Source: Marinithermofilum abyssi (GTDB lineage Bacteria > Bacillota > Bacilli > Thermoactinomycetales > DSM-45169). Taken from it: a stretch of DNA of 64,000 nucleotides. Numbering within the stretch: the first letter of the stretch is position 1; every line of letters starts with the position of its first letter. Below the pieces are notes generated by a model. That model was not told the origin of the DNA and did not search any database. It saw nothing but the letters and a program-made list of their open reading frames with translations. The translations under genes were made by a program, and so were the position numbers. The DNA lies in contig NZ_BMHQ01000003.1 of the NCBI RefSeq assembly GCF_014641195.1, positions 1-64,000 on the forward strand. The letters are read 5' to 3'. Shown piece by piece: positions 61,241-64,000 of the stretch.

Positions 61241-62125
61241 TTGACGACCATCGGAATTTTAATTAACAGGGGAAAGCCGAAAGCATTCATTGTCACGCGG
61301 GAACTGGTCCGGCTGCTGGAACAGCGAAACGCCGGCGTGTTGCTGGAGATGGATGTCGCACGTGAAATCGGTCGACCGGAGCTGGGGGCTTCGGAAGAGG
61401 AGCTGCCGGTACGTGCAGATATCGCTTTTGTGTTGGGAGGAGACGGGACCCTGTTGGGTGTTGCCCGCAAGTTTGCCGCTTATCGTGTTCCAATCTTGGG
61501 TTTTAACCTGGGCCATTTGGGTTTTTTATCCGAAGCGGAACCGGACAGTCTGGCAAGCGCAGTGGACCGGGTGCTGGCCGGGGATTATTACATAGAAAAA
61601 CGGATTATGCTGGATGCAGAGGTTGTACGGGATGGGGAGGTTCGCGACACAAGCATCGCTTTGAATGATGTGGGGATTGCCAAAGGTTCCTTCAGCCGCA
61701 TGATTACCAGCACCGTCTATATGGACGGTATGTATCTCGGGACCTATTCCGGTGACGGGGTGATTGTATCCACCCCCACGGGTTCCACAGCCTACTCTCT
61801 TTCATGCGGGGGGCCGATTGTCTGGCCGGGCGTCAACTCTTTGCTGCTGACCCCCATCTGTCCACATACGCTGACTGCCCGCCCGATGGTACTGCCAACC
61901 GACTGTTTGCTAGAGATCAAAGTAAGTGCCACCCACCAGGATATCGGTTTAACCATCGACGGCCAGCTGGGCTATCGGTTGGAAGTGGATGATGTGATCC
62001 GGGTGCGTACTTCACCCTGTATCACTTCTCTGATCAAGTGGAAAGAGCGATCCTTTTTTGAAGTGGTACGCAGGAAATTGCAAGGAGAGCAAGAAGAAGG
62101 GTCAGGTTTGGAGGGCAAGAGATGA
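61241..62125 (+). CDS. nadK: NAD kinase
   Basis: The product phosphorylates NAD to NADP. The 294-aa protein has [17 protein letters not shown] (GGDG), [24 protein letters not shown] (NE/D), and [18 protein letters not shown] set the start at TTG 61241: GAGGTGG lies 7 nt upstream, and the in-frame GTG 61232 is part of that site. It overlaps ahrC by 4 bp. Confidence 0.95.
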   Translation: MTTIGILINRGKPKAFIVTRELVRLLEQRNAGVLLEMDVAREIGRPELGASEEELPVRADIAFVLGGDGTLLGVARKFAAYRVPILGFNLGHLGFLSEAEPDSLASAVDRVLAGDYYIEKRIMLDAEVVRDGEVRDTSIALNDVGIAKGSFSRMITSTVYMDGMYLGTYSGDGVIVSTPTGSTAYSLSCGGPIVWPGVNSLLLTPICPHTLTARPMVLPTDCLLEIKVSATHQDIGLTIDGQLGYRLEVDDVIRVRTSPCITSLIKWKERSFFEVVRRKLQGEQEEGSGLEGKR

Positions 62126-62568
62126 AAGCGCAACGACATATCAAAATACGTGAGATTATTACAAACAAGGAGATTGAAACCCAGGAAGAACTGGTAGAAG
62201 AATTGAAAAAGGCAGGGTATAACGTGACCCAGGCCACCGTTTCCCGGGATATCAAGGAACTTCATCTGGTTAAAGTGCCGACAAACAGCGGGCGTTACAA
62301 ATATTCTCTGCCTGCCGACAATCGATTTAATCCCATGCAAAAATTGAAGCGTCTCATGTCGGAAGCTTTTATCGGCATCGATCACAGTGATAACATGATT
62401 GTGATGAAAACGATGCCGGGCAATGCCCATGCCATCGCCGTACTGCTCGACAATTTGGATTGGCCGGAGATATTGGGGACGATCGCCGGGGATGACACGA
62501 TTTTGCTGATTTGTCGGGATCGTCAAAAGGTACCGGACCTCGTTGACCGATTCATCGACATGTTGTAG
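62122..62568 (+). CDS. ahrC: Arginine repressor
   Basis: The ArgR/AhrC regulator represses arginine synthesis and activates catabolism, with arginine as co-repressor. The 148-aa protein has an N-terminal winged helix ([40 protein letters not shown]) and a C-terminal hexamerisation domain with the arginine-binding [29 protein letters not shown]. It is coupled to nadK. Confidence 0.95.
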   Translation: MKAQRHIKIREIITNKEIETQEELVEELKKAGYNVTQATVSRDIKELHLVKVPTNSGRYKYSLPADNRFNPMQKLKRLMSEAFIGIDHSDNMIVMKTMPGNAHAIAVLLDNLDWPEILGTIAGDDTILLICRDRQKVPDLVDRFIDML

Positions 62569-62580
62569 GAGTGGATGACC

Positions 62581-64000
62581 ATGCTACGGGAATTGTCCAT
62601 CCGCGATTTTGCGATTATCGAACAAGTGCATATCACCTTTGATGAGGGATTTCATGTCTTGACCGGGGAGACCGGCGCGGGGAAATCCATCCTGTTTGAT
62701 GCGCTTAGTCTGGTCGTCGGCGGACGCGGTTCCGCAGAATTTGTCAGGCACGGAGCCAAGAAAGCGGAAGTGGAAGCGCTGTTTGATCTGAAACAGGAAC
62801 ATCCGGCACGCCGGCACATGTCGGAGCTGGGTTTGGATGCGATGGACGGAACAGTCGTCGTAAGGCGGGAGATTCATCACAGTGGAAAAAGCACCTGCCG
62901 AATCAATGGTCAAATCGTGACGCTGGGCATGCTGAAGCAGGTGGGAGAATCCCTCCTGGACATCCATGGACAGCATGAGCATCAGTCTTTGCTTCAGGTG
63001 GAAGAGCACTTGGAATGGCTGGATCACTTCGGCGGCGGCCCCCTGTTGCAGAAGCGGTCTGAATATCATCAGATTTACCGCCGGTTTCAAGATGTGGATA
63101 AGGAATTGCAACGGATTACCCGGGATGAAAAAGAAATTGCTCAACGCATCGATCTCCTGCAGTTTCAGCGGGATGAAATCGCCGCTGCCCGACTGACGGA
63201 AGGAGAAGATGCCGATCTGGAACAGGAGCACAGCCGCCTTGCCCATGCAGAACGGCTGCTTCAGAATGCAGCGGATGCCTTTCAGGTCCTGTACGGCGAA
63301 AATCAAGGTGCCGAATGTATTAACCGCGCGATACGGGATCTGGAGGAGATAGTGAAGTATGATGACTCTCTGAAGCCCGTTTTGGAGATGGTGCAGTCTG
63401 CTTATTATCAGGTGGAAGAAGCCAGCCGTCAGTTGGGGCGATATCAGGATGATTTGGAGTTTGATCCGGGGCGCTTGTCCCAAGTGGAAGAGCGTATTGA
63501 GGTGATTGACCAGCTGAAACGAAAGTACGGGGAAACCATCCCGGAAATTCTGGCTCATGGTCAACGGGTGGAACAAGAGCTGGACGAGCTTTTACATCGG
63601 GATGAAAAAAAAGAAACCCTGGAAAAGGAACGGGCGGAACTTCTCCACTCCTTGAAGGAAAAAGCCGATCAGCTGTCTGCGTTGCGCAAGGAAGCGGCTG
63701 CTTTGCTGGAGGAGCGAGTGGAAAAAGAACTGCATGATCTCAATATGAGCGGGACTCGCTTTGCGGTTTCCTTTAACGAAATAGAGGGGGAACCGGCATT
63801 CACTGCCACAGGGAAAGACAGGGTGGAGTTTCTTATCTCTCCCAACCGGGGAGAACCGCTTAGACCTTTGGTAAGAATCGCTTCCGGCGGGGAACTATCC
63901 CGCATCATGCTCGCATTAAAAACGATTTTCTCCGACGTGGATCAGGTGGAAACTCTGATCTTTGATGAAATCGATACGGGTGTTAGTGGGCGCGCAGCCC
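62581..64000 (+). CDS. recN: DNA repair protein RecN (3' end outside window)
   Basis: This SMC-like ATPase acts in double-strand-break repair. The frame is open from ATG 62581 to the window end (473 codons; full length is usually ~560-570). The N-terminal ATPase has LRELSIRDFAIIEQV and Walker A LTGETGAGKSILFDAL. The middle shows DIHGQHEHQSLLQ, then coiled coil. The distal part has IASGGELSRIMLALKTIF (signature motif) and Walker B LIFDEIDTGVSG just before the edge. GGAGTGGATGACC precedes the ATG. Confidence 0.96.
   Translation, partial: MLRELSIRDFAIIEQVHITFDEGFHVLTGETGAGKSILFDALSLVVGGRGSAEFVRHGAKKAEVEALFDLKQEHPARRHMSELGLDAMDGTVVVRREIHHSGKSTCRINGQIVTLGMLKQVGESLLDIHGQHEHQSLLQVEEHLEWLDHFGGGPLLQKRSEYHQIYRRFQDVDKELQRITRDEKEIAQRIDLLQFQRDEIAAARLTEGEDADLEQEHSRLAHAERLLQNAADAFQVLYGENQGAECINRAIRDLEEIVKYDDSLKPVLEMVQSAYYQVEEASRQLGRYQDDLEFDPGRLSQVEERIEVIDQLKRKYGETIPEILAHGQRVEQELDELLHRDEKKETLEKERAELLHSLKEKADQLSALRKEAAALLEERVEKELHDLNMSGTRFAVSFNEIEGEPAFTATGKDRVEFLISPNRGEPLRPLVRIASGGELSRIMLALKTIFSDVDQVETLIFDEIDTGVSGRAA

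Noticed and set aside
62584-63576. 330-codon open frame antisense to recN
   Set aside because: Opposite recN coding sequence; no independent evidence.

Overview
The window comes from the chromosome of an endospore-forming member of the Bacillales (Firmicutes). The main markers are a complete spoIIIAA-AH operon, a spore-type cell-wall amidase, a sulfolactate pathway, and a gene order from mntR to recN that follows the Bacillus subtilis mntR-yqhOPQRST-efp-spoIIIA-accBC-yqhY-nusB-folD-xseAB-ispA-dxs-yqxC-ahrC-recN block. The fairly G+C-rich coding sequence, the B12-dependent ribonucleotide reductase and the OLE RNA locus suggest a Thermoactinomycetaceae-like lineage (Kroppenstedtia, Melghirimyces, Desmospora or a relative). 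That placement is inference from gene content, not from a phylogeny.

Positions 1-8,000 are accessory. They hold the 3' part of an IS1182-type transposase, a spore-type amidase, an SDR, lipM, and a TnpB-only IS605/IS1341-like element (copy 1) sitting in a truncated VOC gene. Several broken genes follow (a lipoprotein remnant and a truncated aminoglycoside-phosphotransferase-like gene), with UPF0060 and GNAT genes between them. Positions 8,100-19,200 hold a proline T-box and proBA, then mrfA, a frameshifted SDR, and mrfB flanked by two paralogous genes for membrane pseudokinases. One of those paralogs is interrupted by an in-frame TGA. Positions 19,200-30,100 hold dat, an NrdR-box-controlled nrdJ, a GDSL esterase, a metallophosphatase, hutH with a leader terminator, a TPR protein and a PCYCGC lipoprotein.

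From mntR (30,501) the conserved block starts: yqhO, a PrcB-like gene, yqhP, yqhQ, yqhR, aroQ, yqhT and efp. It is interrupted at 36,656-42,500 by an unexplained structured intergenic region, a second TnpB element (copy 2) inserted exactly in the stop codon of a DUF441 gene, and a sulfolactate operon (MFS-comA-comB). The spoIIIA operon follows behind a good sigma-E promoter. After it come accBC, an Asp23/AmaP/DUF2273 trio, nusB, an orphan Kae1/TsaD-like gene, folD, xseAB and ispA.

The most notable feature is at about 56,550-57,160, between ispA and dxs. It is a 0.6-kb noncoding, promoter-driven segment followed directly by an oapA gene. Size, synteny and partner gene identify it as an OLE (Ornate Large Extremophilic) RNA locus. 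dxs, tlyA, a novel membrane protein gene, nadK, ahrC and the 5' part of recN complete the window. No rRNA, tRNA or CRISPR array was seen.
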